DNA of 64,000 bases from Gnetum montanum (taxonomy: Eukaryota > Streptophyta > Gnetopsida > Gnetales > Gnetaceae), in assembly GCA_015680685.1 (NCBI GenBank), contig MNCI01011056.1:292814-356813 (forward strand), read 5' to 3'. Position numbers and translations under genes: made by a program. Every line of letters begins with the position of its first letter. Within the stretch, counting starts at the first letter, position 1. The notes below the pieces were generated by a model, which did not search any database, was not told the origin of the DNA, and worked only from the letters and a program-made list of their open reading frames with translations. This document shows, piece after piece, positions 1 through 11,767 of this stretch.

Positions 1-1600
1 CAACTTGAAGGATGGTTAATATTGTATAGGTAGTTAAGATCCCAATTAGGCATGTAAAAGATAGTTGGATCAAGTTCTTAAACATGAATGATATTTTAAT
101 ATTTGAGGGGGGATATAACTCTAATATGCAAATATATCTATAAGTTTCCATGATGCCTATGCCTTACAAAATATTGGAAATGATTGGCAGAAACTCAAGC
201 TTGTTTCGAAGATACTCATCAAAGAAGCTAAAAGCTAGTACTAGTCCTTGGAATTGGATTTCATTTTCCAATGAAGTACAATGCTTAAGATATTTAATGA
301 CAAATACTAGAAATACTCTAGAGTGTCCAATCTGAGATGGCAAATCCAAGGCTGGAAATAGGGAACACATGAACCCTTGGATGTTGTGATGGGTAGATAT
401 TACTTTCTCTTACACCAATGCCCTGTTCATGAGTACTCCCAGAGGGAACAACTTTGCCACATCATAAATGGGCTCTAAGCAAAAACTACAAGAACTCTTA
501 ATGTTTATGCCCAAGGGAGGCTATATAAATTAATATTTCAGTAGGTAGCAAAAGAAGAAGGTCAGTTGCAAAAAAGGAAAAGTGTAGAGGAATATAATAG
601 GAATCCTTCCATCAAGAAAAGAGATGTCTAATTCTCTAAGGAGGAGTAACCAGTTGATGAAGTGATGAACATGAAAACCTTGCTAATACAAAAATCTATT
701 TTTGATATTTTGACTAAGGTTGATAAATTATGAGATTCTTTGGATGATAATTTCCAAATTGCTATGAAGATTGCTGAAGCATCCAAAGAACAGAATAGTG
801 GTCGTGACCATAGGAGATGAAAAGAAGCTAAACTTGCCTACCAGAGAGATAAGTGAAAAGTCACTACAGTTGAAGAAGTTGTGGAAACTAAATTTGATGA
901 TGATATTGGTTGTAACATTTGTTAATATGAATATTCAATGGGATGTTATGCTATGGTGTCACACTTACAAGAGTCTGGGGTGTACACATTGAATCTTCAA
1001 CTAGCATGTAGAGAAGCATCCAAATGATTGTCTTATCCTTAAGGTAATCCAAGGTAGTTTCACTAGCAACAATAAGCTTATTATCCAAGTGAATTTCCAC
1101 CACAACCATATGAGCAATACCAATAGTGGCATCAACCACAATCATGGGGAATGCCACCTCCAAGATAGTAGTACCCTTATAGGCAATCAGAGCCATATGG
1201 GTACTATATTCAGAAACTTATTTCTCCATGAAGCTCTACAAGCCATGAATCATTCCAACATCACTATTATCCTCTAGAGTACTATCGAACTCACTTACCA
1301 TCTACTCAAGGAGAGAACCCATACCCATACTACCTTCTACATGTGTCTACACATATCCCTCCATCCTTTACCTACTTACCTCCTACTCCATCTATGTAAG
1401 GTGAAATTCCTCCACAACCACAACAATGAAATGCTACAAGGGTTGTGAATTTCCCACTGGCCTTCCAGCCAAGTGGTTTGGATAATTATTCTAGGAAAAG
1501 ATAAGTTTTCCAACCCAATAGTCTTCCCAAATCATCACATCCTAATATGGCTGCTCACCTTGCATCTATAGCATCCTCATCCTTTACATCAAATACATTC
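1..1600 (+). pseudogene. Gag relic of element A
   Basis: Reading across frames gives a capsid-like segment starting at EGGYNSNMQIYL, followed by residues aligning with the gag of element B (EGGYDVDPQNNLQAF, LIKKAKSWYQSLELES). The second half is rich in Asn, His, Gln and Pro, like the tail of the B and D gag proteins. Many frameshifts and stops are present. No intact CCHC zinc knuckle was found. The gag N-terminus lies before position 1. The assignment rests on the match to the two other gag copies in this window. Confidence 0.65.
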
Positions 1601-1634
1601 AAGTGCAAACTAAATTCTACCTTAAATCTACCCT

Positions 1635-1990
1635 ATGATTCTAACTCATGTTGTTTCTAATTGGATCAAGGTTAGCAATATTCCCACTAAAATATCTAGC
1701 CTAGGAAGTCCTGTTATTTACTTAGAGATCATTGGAAATGAGCCATGCATGGTTCTTCTTGATTCTAGTTCTAATGTCAATCTCATCTGTCATGATATGT
1801 ACAAGGATTGGAATCTACCACCTCTTAAGAAGAGAAACATTCATTTGGAATTGGTAGACTAGTCAATCACTATTCCTTTAGGACTACTAGAGGACATTAT
1901 TATTATAGTTAGTGGGTGGTCCTATCTTACTGATTTTTTGGTGATCAAGGTCAAGAACTACAAAGGTGAATTCCCCATCATTATGGGAAG
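1635..1990 (+). pseudogene. Retropepsin (aspartic protease) relic of element A
   Basis: The frame reads GSPVIYLEIIGNEPCMVLLD then SSSNVNLI, the flap-to-active-site arrangement of a Ty3/gypsy protease, with the catalytic Asp kept but the usual D-S/T-G replaced by D-S-S. It continues through WNLPPLKKRNIHLELVD, and the same block recurs in the proteases of B and D. Translation then crosses a TAG, likely an old CAG (Gln), into SITIPLGLLEDI. The enzyme would have cut the Gag-Pol polyprotein. It is inactive as it stands. Confidence 0.8.
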
Positions 1991-2599
1991 GGCATGATTA
2001 AGAAAAATTGATGCACAAATGGGCATAAGAAACCTCTCCTTAAAAATATCCAAGGAAATGAATTTGGAAGGCTAGAGAAGAAGCATATTCAATGCATTGT
2101 GTACAATGATAATGAGTACAATTATGTGCCAAAAATTTGGTCCATCAAGAGTACATACATTAAAGCATGCAATCAATGTGCACAAAACACAAATATCCAA
2201 AAGTTCCTATACACGGTAGCCACAAAACAATAAGGCACCTAGCGGTTGATAACAACACAGTATGCATGGAACCAACTAAGAGCTTGACATGTGCTTATAT
2301 CGTAGGCATGGATAAACTTGGGAAAGTTCATCACCAAATCTCTAATGATGAAAATGATGATACCTATTGGAAAGAGTTGGAGATCCTTAATAATTTTAAG
2401 CAGAAGCCCCTAGAGTTAGAAACTCTACTAGATTGCATGGAGTATGCATTCTTAAATAATGGTAAGCTAGTCATAATCATTGCCAAACTTGCTCTTGAAC
2501 AAAAAGAAAAGATATTGAAGGTGGTTAACAAATGGCCAATAACCTTTGCTTGGTCATATCCCAAGATAACTAGAATTGATCCAAGGATATGCTAGCATC

Positions 2600-3420
2600 A
2601 CATTTACACTGACCTAGCCATGAGGCCAAGAGTGTAACGACAAAGGTAGCTAAACCCGAAACTAAAGTAAATCATCAAGGAGAAAATAGAAGAACTCCTT
2701 AAGGTAGGGTTCATCTCTCCCATCGTGGATAATGAGTAGGTTAGCCCACTTGTCATTATGTCAAAGAAAGATGAAAAGTGGTAGGTCTATATCAACTTTA
2801 GGCTGTTGAACATGGCAACATTTAAAGATCATTTTCCATTGCCATTTGTGGACCAAGTGTTGGACACTATTGCTAGGCATTGGTATTATACCTTCTTGTA
2901 TGGTTATAGTGGCTATAACCAAATCCAAATTGTTCTAGAAGATTAGGCCAAGATAATATTCATAAGTCCCTTGGGGAATTTTGCATATTATAAGATGTTA
3001 TTTGGCCTATGCAATGCCCTGACACCATTTCAACACTTGGTCCTTAGTATTTTCCAACAACAGATTGGTTGTAGGGTAGAAGTCTTCATGGATGATGTTT
3101 CAACCTATGGGGCTACATTTGAGCAAGCCTTGGACTACCTTGAGCAGGTATTGAAGAGATGTGTTGTAAAAAATCTTAGGATTAACTAGTAGAGGATCCA
3201 TTTAATGGTCCAAGAAGCCATAGTGTTAGGGCACAAAATTACTTAGGTAGGGCTTAAGGTAGACCCAGAAAAGATAAGGGTCATCCAAGGAATTACACAT
3301 CAACTAAAGACAATTAAAGATATTAGATCATTCCTTAGACATACTAGCTACTACTAGTGATTCATAGAGAATTTTTCTAAGATTGCAAAACCATTGGTCG
3401 AGCTTACTAAGAAAGATGCT
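2600..3420 (+). pseudogene. Reverse transcriptase relic of element A
   Basis: Visible RT blocks are SPLVIMSKKDEKW, the SGYNQIQI palm segment, FGLCNALTPFQ, and the catalytic box FMDDVSTYG (the YxDD motif as FMDD), then the connection segment with KVDPEKIRVIQGI-type residues. The two catalytic Asp residues are kept. In-frame TAG and TAA codons interrupt it at several points, mostly where related copies have Gln or Trp. The enzyme copies element RNA into DNA in cytoplasmic particles; this copy cannot. Confidence 0.88.
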
Positions 3421-3499
3421 TCATTTTTTTTGACCAAGGAGTGTAAACATACATTTCAACCACTGAAATAAAAACTTGTGGAAACTCCAAATCTATGGA

Positions 3500-3900
3500 C
3501 ATCAAACTAGTCTAGACCATTCCACATAATGATGGATACATCTAATTATGCCTTGGAAGTGGTGCTTATGTAGTTCGCTGATAAGAAATGTCCATATTAC
3601 ATCCACTATGCAAGCCAAGGCATTGTGGATGCACAATTAAATTACACCATAACTAAGAAAAAATTATTGCTAGTGGTGTATGCTGTTAGAAATTTCAAGT
3701 ACTATGTGCTTGGTTATAAAGTATTTGTGCACACAGATCATAGTTCCATCCACTTTCTAATGAACAAGTAGACAGTGAGCCCCCATATCATACAATGGCT
3801 TGTGATCTTGGAAGAATTCAATCTCACAATGATATATCAAAAAGGAACCAAGAATGTGGTCATTGATCATATCTATTGATTAAAATGGGATAGTAAAGAG
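3500..3900 (+). pseudogene. RNase H relic of element A
   Basis: After the RT connection the frame shows MMDTSNYALEVVL, then CPYYIHYASQGIVDAQLNYT, YYVLGYKVFVHTDHSSI and LVILEEFNLTMIY. These are the core strands of the gypsy RNase H, with the first Asp, the lysine-rich stretch where an EKE motif is expected (here KKK), and the TDHS Asp kept. It is interrupted by TAG codons. Its role is to degrade the RNA strand of the RNA-DNA hybrid. Confidence 0.8.
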
Positions 3901-4039
3901 GAGAAGAGTCCACTCTCTAATTGATATCTAGATGAACTTCTCTTTATAGGAGTGATAAATGAACAAGTTCCCACAGAATTAGAATGGTATGATGACATCC
4001 TCACTTACCTTCTTACTTAGGAGATGCCACAATATTTGA

Positions 4040-5090
4040 ACTTTAGGAAGAAGCAATAGTTTCTTCATCAAGAAAAATACTTCATGGAAATCAGTGGAAA
4101 CCTTTATAAGGTGTGAAAATGATGGACTAGTCCATTGGTGTGTCCCTAATATAGATCAACTACATGTTCTTCAAGATGGTCACAAAGGCCTTTGCAAAGG
4201 CCACTATGTTGTGAGCAACATAGCCATAAAACTCTTGATGGTAAGATATTATTAGCCTAAAATCTTCGAGGATGCCCACCAATTTTTCCAATCTTGTGAG
4301 CGCTATCAATAAGATGCTGGAATGACCACATGAATGGAGGATCCTCAACAATGGATTTAACCAATAGAATCCTTCAACATGTGGGGCATAGACTTCATGC
4401 ATCCCATCATGCCCATGTCCAACGGAAAGGCGTATATCATCATACCAGTCGACTACTACACCAAATGGGTAGAAGTAGCAACCGTCATCAATTGTGCATC
4501 ATCCACTACTACTAGATTTGTACAATAATATGTTGTAAATAGGTTTGGTGTCCCACATGTATTGATTTTTGACAATGGAACTCATTTTACAGGTGCCACT
4601 TTTAGAAACTTAATCCAATGCTTGGGGGTTGAACGTAAACTAACAACACCTTATTACCTCCAAGTCAATGGTCAAGTAGAGGTAACTAACCAAGAGATCA
4701 CAAAAATCTTAACAAGAACCTTAAGCAAATATAGGAGAGATTGGAGCACAAAATGCAATGATGCCCTTTGGGCCTACTGCTCAACATAGAAACTTTCTAT
4801 TGGCTACTATCCCTATGAGTTAGTGTATTGAAAACTTCCAATGCTTCTAGTTCAATCTGAGCTATGTGCACTCTCAACAACTTGTTAATTGAATCTTGAC
4901 ATGAGTCTATCCCAAAAAGAAAGACTGATCAACCTCAACGTGCTAGACAAAAACCAATTGGTGGCCCTATCTTTGAATGAAGTGCACAAGGCATTCAACA
5001 AAAAATGACATGACCTAAGAATATGGAAAGTGAAATTTCAACTGGAACATAAGATTCTTTACTAGAATCCCACACCTGTACCTCAAAAAA
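4040..5090 (+). pseudogene. Integrase relic of element A
   Basis: The zinc-binding N-terminus is seen as GHKGLCKGHYVV with a later SCERY. The catalytic core follows: VDYYTKWVEVAT (first Asp), FDNGTHFTGATF (second Asp) and QVNGQVEVTNQEI (Glu), so the D,D,E triad can still be read. The C-terminal part, with QLEHKILY-like residues, is heavily shifted. The longest open piece is about 75 codons. No chromodomain is seen. It would have inserted the cDNA into chromosomes; the frameshifts make it non-functional. Confidence 0.87.
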
Positions 5091-5099
5091 AAAATTCAA

Positions 5100-6690
5100 A
5101 ACATTATGGAAAGGATGTTACATAATCAATGAACTTTTTCTTCTGGGACCATGACCATATACAAACATGAAATCCAAAATAAAAAGTAGTTGATTAACAG
5201 CCAATAAATAAAACCTTTTCATGAGCCCAAACAAGCTAGTACAACAAATATCTCAATTAATAGACAACCACGTTCAATTTATTTAATCTCCTCCTTCTAA
5301 TTTAGTCATGGGGGAGATGGCCATCCATGCTAATCATCCATATGACTTCTCATTTTTTCTATTTTTTGTTTTACATATTTTTTTCTTTATAGTTTTTTAT
5401 TTTACAACTTTTTGATTTTAAATCTTTTTCCTATTTCACACCATCTTTTTTTTACACCATTGTTAGTACATTTAAATATTTATTAAATATTTTACACTTT
5501 CTTATATATTTTACTTTGTTTTTTTGAGTGTGATTTTTAGATTTTTGCTACTAAAAGTGCTTTATTGCCCTAGGACATAGTGGTGCCATAGCTTATACTA
5601 ATGGTGGTTTATGCTTTATGTTTAGTTTGCTAATGTCTAGTTTCTATTTTTGAAATATGTTTGTACCATTGACTCAATCATGGTTTCTTTTTCATGGAAC
5701 AAGAAGTGAGTCCATGACATCAACCCATCCAAAAGCTCTATGGTTTTTCTTATTTTGGAAGTGTGAGGTCCCTTTGATTAAATAAAATTTTAATAAATTG
5801 ATGACCTTGGTAGTTTTCAGAATCAAGAATTAATCAAAGGTTTATGTAGGGTGTGACTTCAAGGAAACTCAATACTCTTTATACTCTTCTACTTACTTCA
5901 GTGCTTGAGTGTTTTTATGAGCTACTTACCATTCCATGTTACCAACTAAAGGAAGTCAAATAAAGACTTTGCATGGTGTGGTTCCCATCCAAAAAAAAAG
6001 AGAGAAAGAAAGAAAAGGAAAAAAATAAACAAGAAACATGTTAAGAATTCAAAGCATATCCCTTAGACAAATAAATAGGCTACAAGCACTAGTTATGGGA
6101 CTAGAAAGACATGTACCCATGCTTGAAGGTCCCCTCTAACTAAGACCCTCTCTCACTTCCTACTTCTCTTTTCTTCTCTTTATGGAATGACAGTTGTTTT
6201 GTAAGAGCACTCTTGTGTCTCAATGGGGTGGATTGGTCTTGTAGTGATGAAGGAAAGTCATTGAAAGAGGTTGGCTTTGATCTAGACTAAGGATGAATTT
6301 TCTTCAGTCATTGTAAACATAAACTCCATAAGGGACTTCTTATGACCTTAATTTGGAATTCCATTCCACCTTCTCTATCATCCATCTTTCTTGACCATAA
6401 TTCACTTCACTGCAAGTGTTCATGCTCTTGATTCCATGACTTAGTCTAACATACTTGAATTCTTAGGTAGAATCTCCTCGATTTTGGTCCTTAACTTCCA
6501 TTGATCATTAATCATCTATGGGGCCCATAGACTTCTTAAGTTGAGCTTATTCAAGAGAAAAAAGGGCATGTTCCTACTATGGAAAGGATCCACTTTCATA
6601 TCCCTTGGTTGGATTGATTAAGTACCTTATCCTTAAACATTCTTGTAAACTGAATCTTTCATACACCCATCTTCTGAATCACACCATGTG
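5100..6690 (+). repeat. Post-integrase non-coding tract of element A
   Basis: There is no coding sequence here. The tract is colinear with the reverse complement of about 13,300-14,690 in element B: both share a TTTAGTCATGG..GAGATGG block, an AT-rich low-complexity run, CATGGTTTCTTTTT..GTGAGTCCA, ACTAGTTAT..AAGACATG, and CCTTATCCTTAAACATT. Element E also keeps part of it. Its conservation across copies of different age suggests a structural or regulatory role rather than drift from coding sequence. Confidence 0.7.
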
Positions 6691-9600
6691 TTCTTTTACA
6701 AATTTTGTTCATTAAATGCATTTTCCATCAAATTTTTCAATTTTTGAGCTTTCCAAGACCCCAATTTCATTGAAAAATTCATTTTATTTTTTGAGATATT
6801 GATGCTTGAAAATTTTTCCCAATGGACCTCATAAATAGGGCTCCATCAATAGAGCAGACCCATATACGAGGCCATGTATACAAAGCCTCATCAATGTAGG
6901 GGAAAAATACTATAAATAGGTGCAACCCCACTTAGAAAATTTTACATTTTGTCATAAACAACACAGGAGTTTTTAGTTTTTTATAGCCTAGAACCTTCCA
7001 GAGCCCATAACTCATAAATCGTTTATCCAACTCACTTTGTTCTTCGACCCTATAGCTCATGGAGGTAAGCTCTTCATCATGGGGGCCACAAATGTACCTT
7101 TTTGATAGAAAAAGTTTTTCAATTTTTTCTAACTCCCGCAAAGGTTTAACTATAAAATGAACTATTAAACACTAAATTACAATAGTTAAACCTATACATA
7201 AGCTCTAGTGACAATTGTAATAAATAATTAATAAAATAATCAATATACCATGATCCAACCTTAGCTAAAGTGTAACTAAATCACTAATGAAAAAGGATGC
7301 TCAAAATTTTAAAGTTACAGATTACACCTACTAATCCATGGAAGTTTTGTAACCACAAATGGAACTAAAAGGAAAGCACACATAGGAAGCAAGACCATCC
7401 CAACCAAGGAAGAAATGACCTAGAATGGGAAGAGGCCAAGAATATCCCCAGGAAGAACCACTTACAACCCATGCCATAGGTCCTGTTAGAAAGGAGGTAG
7501 AAGTGGAATCTATTAGATAGATTCTAGAGCCAACAATAGAACACTCCCATTAAGATGATGCACTTGCACAACCAGCAAACCTCGAAGTGACCTTAACAAA
7601 GGCTTGCCTAAATGAAATAAAATTGAAGGAGGTCCAAACTTTGATGCTCTAGGAGTTAGACTTTGGCCCTTTTCTAGGGCACACATCAAGAGAAGTGTAA
7701 GACTAGCTCAAGGCCTCTCCCATGTGGCCAAGCATCACTTCCACCAAGAAGTGGTACATGGAAGAGACATTTATATTCTAGAGTAATAGCTAGCCTAGAG
7801 CAATAGTAAAGATCAAGGAAATATCTCAGTGTCCTACTCAGCATAGGCCATTGCTATAGTGCTTGGGTTGCCTAAAAGAGGGACAAATTTAACTAAAATT
7901 CTAATGTAGGTGGATCCAAGCATAAAGAAAGAATGGATGTAATCATGCTATGGTGTCAACTGCAAGGAGTTTGACATGCTCACACTAGCTAATAGGATTC
8001 ATTATAAGATTGTGGCCTTCCACTTTAATCCCATAGTGAGAATAAGCAAGATCAATACCTTCTCTACCCAAGGATGCACCACTCTAAGTGGGAGATTCTC
8101 AATCAACCTTCTGTAGCTAATCCATCTAGAGATGGAGAAGATGTTTAAAGAAAATAAATGTGGAAGGAAGGCACTCTCCTTCCCATGCCTCATTAGGAAA
8201 CATTATCAAAGGGAAGGGATAGTTCATTACATCAATGACATTGTCAAAATTATTCTAGCTACCAACTAGGTGAAAATGATTAAGGATAAAATGCCTATAA
8301 CTATAATTCACAAAGAGGAGAAATGAACACTATCACCACCTACCACTCAGATAATAGTGCCAGACATTGGTACAACCATATAATGGTTGTGAGAGTATAG
8401 AGAATGACTCCTAAGTGAATAAGAGTAAAGAGCAGGCATGAGTGGCAAGGACCCATCCATATATAGACCAACCATAAGTCACCTTAATGAGGTGTCCTAA
8501 ATGATCAATTTGATGGATGAGGGTGGATCCATTTTCTTGGTCCAAAGAATGTAGCTACTTGTAAGGTTGAATCTAAGTACCAGAGATAACAAGATCTCTC
8601 ATAGTATAAAAATCCTGCCCCCCAAAAATTTTTAGGAATTCTACGACCCTCTCAATGTGCTTGGAGGAGGGTGAAGGGACAACTATGTTGGTGATGTAGC
8701 ACTAGGGGTAAGAAATAGCAATAGAAGTGATTGTTGAAAAAATTTCCAAAATGCTCAATGCACATGCAACATCTAAACTATATGTCCTTGCACTTAGGAA
8801 TGTGTAGATGTCCACAGGATCTACAAGGGAAAGAATAATTGTAGCAAAGCATGAGGAATTGCTAGATCACTTGGATGTCTTTAACATTCCCGACAACATC
8901 ACTATAACCTAATCAAAGCTACTAAAGGCAAGGGGAAAAAACATCATATTAGAGGGATAACTTGAAATAGACAAATGGTAGAATGAATGCTTGGCTACAA
9001 AAGTTTCTTCAACCCGACACTAACAAGAGATGAAGCTATGCAACAACTTTAGACCAAGCTAAAAGGGGTTGAGGGTGAAATGGAGATGGTAGTGTTATAT
9101 AGATCCTTGGTAGAGGCCACATAGCATAAGATTCAAAATACCTTGGACTAGGCTAGCCAAGAGAATGTTTAGTTGACTGTAGAAAATCATCACCTATAGA
9201 ATGTTGATGCACAAAAGCAATAGTTAATAGATTTCATCCATCAATAGTAGGAGCAACTGGCTAAAGCAAACATTGAATTGAGGAGATTTTTAATAGAAAA
9301 TGGAAATCTCTCCATAGATGAAGTCCATGCCCTTTGCCATAAAATTACAACTAAATTAGCCACCTAAAAATCAAAGGCTCTCAAATTTGAGATAGTCAAG
9401 GATCATTACAGAGAGCAAGTTAGTCTATAATAAGAAGTAAATGAGAAACACATCCAGTTGGTAAAGGAAAAGGTAAATGATATTCTCCAAAAACTCTAAT
9501 AAGGAAAAGAATTATGGCAATGCATTGTTGATGGGATAAACATTTACAACAAATAAAAAATTTTCATGAAGGAGTTACATATTGAGGAGATGACGGAGTA

Positions 9601-10590
9601 TATGGATCTTGCCAATCTATATTGTGCAAATCTAGACATGTTGACCACTAGATGGCCATGGTTTGAGTTAGAGAAGTAGGTGACTAGCTTGTACTTACTA
9701 TATGAGGATGGGTTAAAGTGCCACAAGGACACCAAGAACAAGCTTATGGTGGCTAATGATGAACTTGAGGTTCTCAAGGCACAATGCACATATCAATGAT
9801 CAACTACTGAGAACCTAGATAAGAGGATAAATGACTACTAGGAATTGTAAAACATAGTAAAGGCATTCAACATTGAATGCAAACAATTCACTACATATTT
9901 TTTCAATGTAAAGGAGATGTTTTGGATTGTATCCTACCTATGAAAAATCCCTATTTTAGCCCACATTGGTGACATCATGCAAACCATGAATGATCCCCAA
10001 AGTAAGTATGAGAAGATGAAGACATTACTTGATGCTTTTTTCCTTTCACCAAATTTTGTAGCCATAGTAGGACAACCATAGCCACCTTAGCCACTACACG
10101 TACCCAAATTTGATGAAGGTCCTTCAGAGCCTTAGGAGCCACCACTACTTGGGATTATTTGATCTTCACCACCATCTTCACATTGTTAGAGGATGTGTTA
10201 TCCAAATTTTTGTAGTCATGTTAATGATGTTCAATTTTTTGTCATGAACACCATATTTTGTAATGTGTTGATACATACACTCAGGCACCTAGTTTTGTAA
10301 AAGTTAGTTTGTTTTGTTTTGTTAAGAGTTAGTCAATAATCCTATACCTTCCCAATTTTGTAAATGAACTCAAAGTTGAGTTTTCATTCAATCATGAGGG
10401 TATGATGAGCATCAAAGTGTTCAATGAATAACACAACATTAATTTATCCTTGTCAACGATCCTCCATCAATGGGGCCCCATTTATGTGATGTTGCCCAGT
10501 CGATGGGGCTATGTTGACATAGCATTTGCTACATTGACGAGGCCCCATCAACATAACCCTAGAGAAAAAACAAAAAATACAAGCTCTTAA
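6690..10590 (+). mobile_element. Non-gypsy-coding insert in the 3' region of element A (LARD-like)
   Basis: Colinearity with element B stops at about 6,690, and A-type LTR sequence resumes only at about 10,590. The intervening 3.9 kb carries a TATA-like CTATAAATAGG near 6,904. Two blocks near its ends share phrases such as CTCCATCAAT, then ACGAGGCC and a CATCAA phrase (about 6,850-6,900 and 10,470-10,560). They may be remnants of its own terminal repeats. The inside holds a degenerate reading frame but no pol domains. The boundaries are approximate. Confidence 0.45.
7380..10145 (+). pseudogene. Degenerate long ORF, plant-transposon-protein-like then coiled-coil
   Basis: Plus-strand translation crosses many TAG/TAA codons but keeps a protein-like character. 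Around 7,900-8,220 it reads FSINLL, LIHLEMEKMFKENK, then ALSFPCLIRKHY and REGIVHY, a layout like the plant-specific transposon/retrotransposon-associated domain found in non-autonomous gypsy relatives. From about 9,030 to 9,850 it is rich in Glu, Lys and Leu with heptad-like spacing (ELRRFLIENGNLSIDEV), suggesting a coiled coil. It ends in a Pro-rich tail near 10,130. The family assignment is an inference; only the coding-like character is seen directly. Confidence 0.4.
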
Positions 10591-11359
10591 TTATGTTTAT
10601 GAGCATAAAATTCATAAGAGTAGTAGAGTTCTAAAGTTTTTACATTTGAAAGTTAGAATATTTTTCTCGAGTGCTTGCAGTAGGAGTCATTGATTGTATG
10701 AATCTTTATTCGAGCACTATTGTACCTAAGCACAAAAATATGTATGGAAATAAATATGAGCTTCTTGATAACCCTTACAACATTTTGAATAGTTTAAATG
10801 ATTTATTTATGCATTCATTTCTTTTATTAAATATTTAATCAATTAAGCTAAATTAAGCTAAAGTAGACTTTAATCAATTAAGCTAAATAGATTAAGTACA
10901 TAAGTACAACCAATTCGAGCATAAACACATATTCACTTGGTAATCCCAATAGCGTTATTGCTTGGTAAGCCTAGTAGCATAGTGCTTGGTAACCTAGTAG
11001 TGGATACATGGATTTAGGATGTGTATGAAAAGTAGGACTAGATACTTATGTTAGGACTAGTTAGAAACTAGTTAGTTAGTTAAATTAAATTAGTCATTAA
11101 ATTACTCTATCTCTCTCTCTTTAAGCATCAAAGAACATAAAACATAGAATGATAAAAATCATATACCTCAATTACACTTAACCATACCATGTGCATCACA
11201 AGTGTAATTTGGAAGACAATGAATGACCTTTGGGCATGATTCACTTCATAGAAAACTAGTGTACTAGAAACTATAAAGTCCATGGAATTTGATTGGATCA
11301 CATGTGAATGCTTTGTGATTTGTATGGTTGGGTGTAGGGGTACCTTCAACTACTCATCA
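10590..11359 (+). repeat. 3' LTR (R-U5 part) of element A
   Basis: This stretch aligns with the reverse complement of the B LTRs: GTAGAGTT..CATTTGAAAGTTAGAA, CTTTATTCGAGCA, GATAAAAATCATAT, and the terminal block TGGTTGGGTGTAGGGGTA ending ...CTCATCA. The family's U3 and TATA box are absent, probably lost to or displaced by the upstream insert. The end at the CA dinucleotide is clear. Confidence 0.75.
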
Positions 11360-11767
11360 TAAGGATCATGAAAACAAAGTATGAAAAAGATAGTAAAAAT
11401 TAGGAAAAGATGTAAAAAATGAAAAATTATTAAAGAATTGAAAAATGTAAAAGAATATTCAAAATTTATGAAATGGAAAAAATTGTATCAAAAAATGTAA
11501 AAAGATATCTCAAAAAATTTAAAATTAAAAAGAATTATAAAAAAAATATGAAAAATCACTTATTAATGTTAAAATTAAGATAAGTTATCTCCACCATGAC
11601 TAAACTCATGGGTAAGTGTTCAGAAACTGTACGCTAGGTCTCTTGGATCATACACTCTAGGTGGTTTACTTACCATACTTGGTGATTTAACTTTTCAATT
11701 ATTGTTCTATGTGATATTAATGGTAATGGAATCATGATCATTTAATTTTTTGTTTTATTTTCCTAGT
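11360..11767 (-). mobile_element. Tail fragment of a minus-strand gypsy element (probably element D)
   Basis: Read on the minus strand it contains GAGTTTAGTCATGGTGGAGA, the landmark that follows the integrase in A and B, then an AT-rich low-complexity run like that of B and E. With B removed, its right edge would join element D, which stops after its protease. That implies D had lost RT to integrase before B arrived. Assignment to D rests on the shared CTAGT duplication. Confidence 0.5.
11763..11767. repeat. Target site duplication (left) of element B
   Basis: CTAGT lies directly outside the TGATGA end of the LTR and is repeated exactly outside the other LTR at 43168-43172. Five bases is the usual Ty3/gypsy duplication length. 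Confidence 0.7.

Larger units (their letters stand above)
1..11359 (+). mobile_element. Element A: degenerate Ty3/gypsy LTR retrotransposon, 5' end outside window
   Basis: Domain order gag, protease, RT, RNase H, integrase, long non-coding tract, 3' LTR reads left to right on the plus strand. Every domain carries stops and frameshifts, so it cannot move on its own. Its gag, PR and integrase match the minus-strand element B closely in motif and order, so both belong to one family. The 5' LTR is missing because the window opens inside gag. The 3' region is interrupted by an unrelated insert, and the terminal LTR lacks the normal U3. It appears to lie within the post-integrase tract of a minus-oriented relative, which resumes directly after the LTR. 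Confidence 0.85.
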
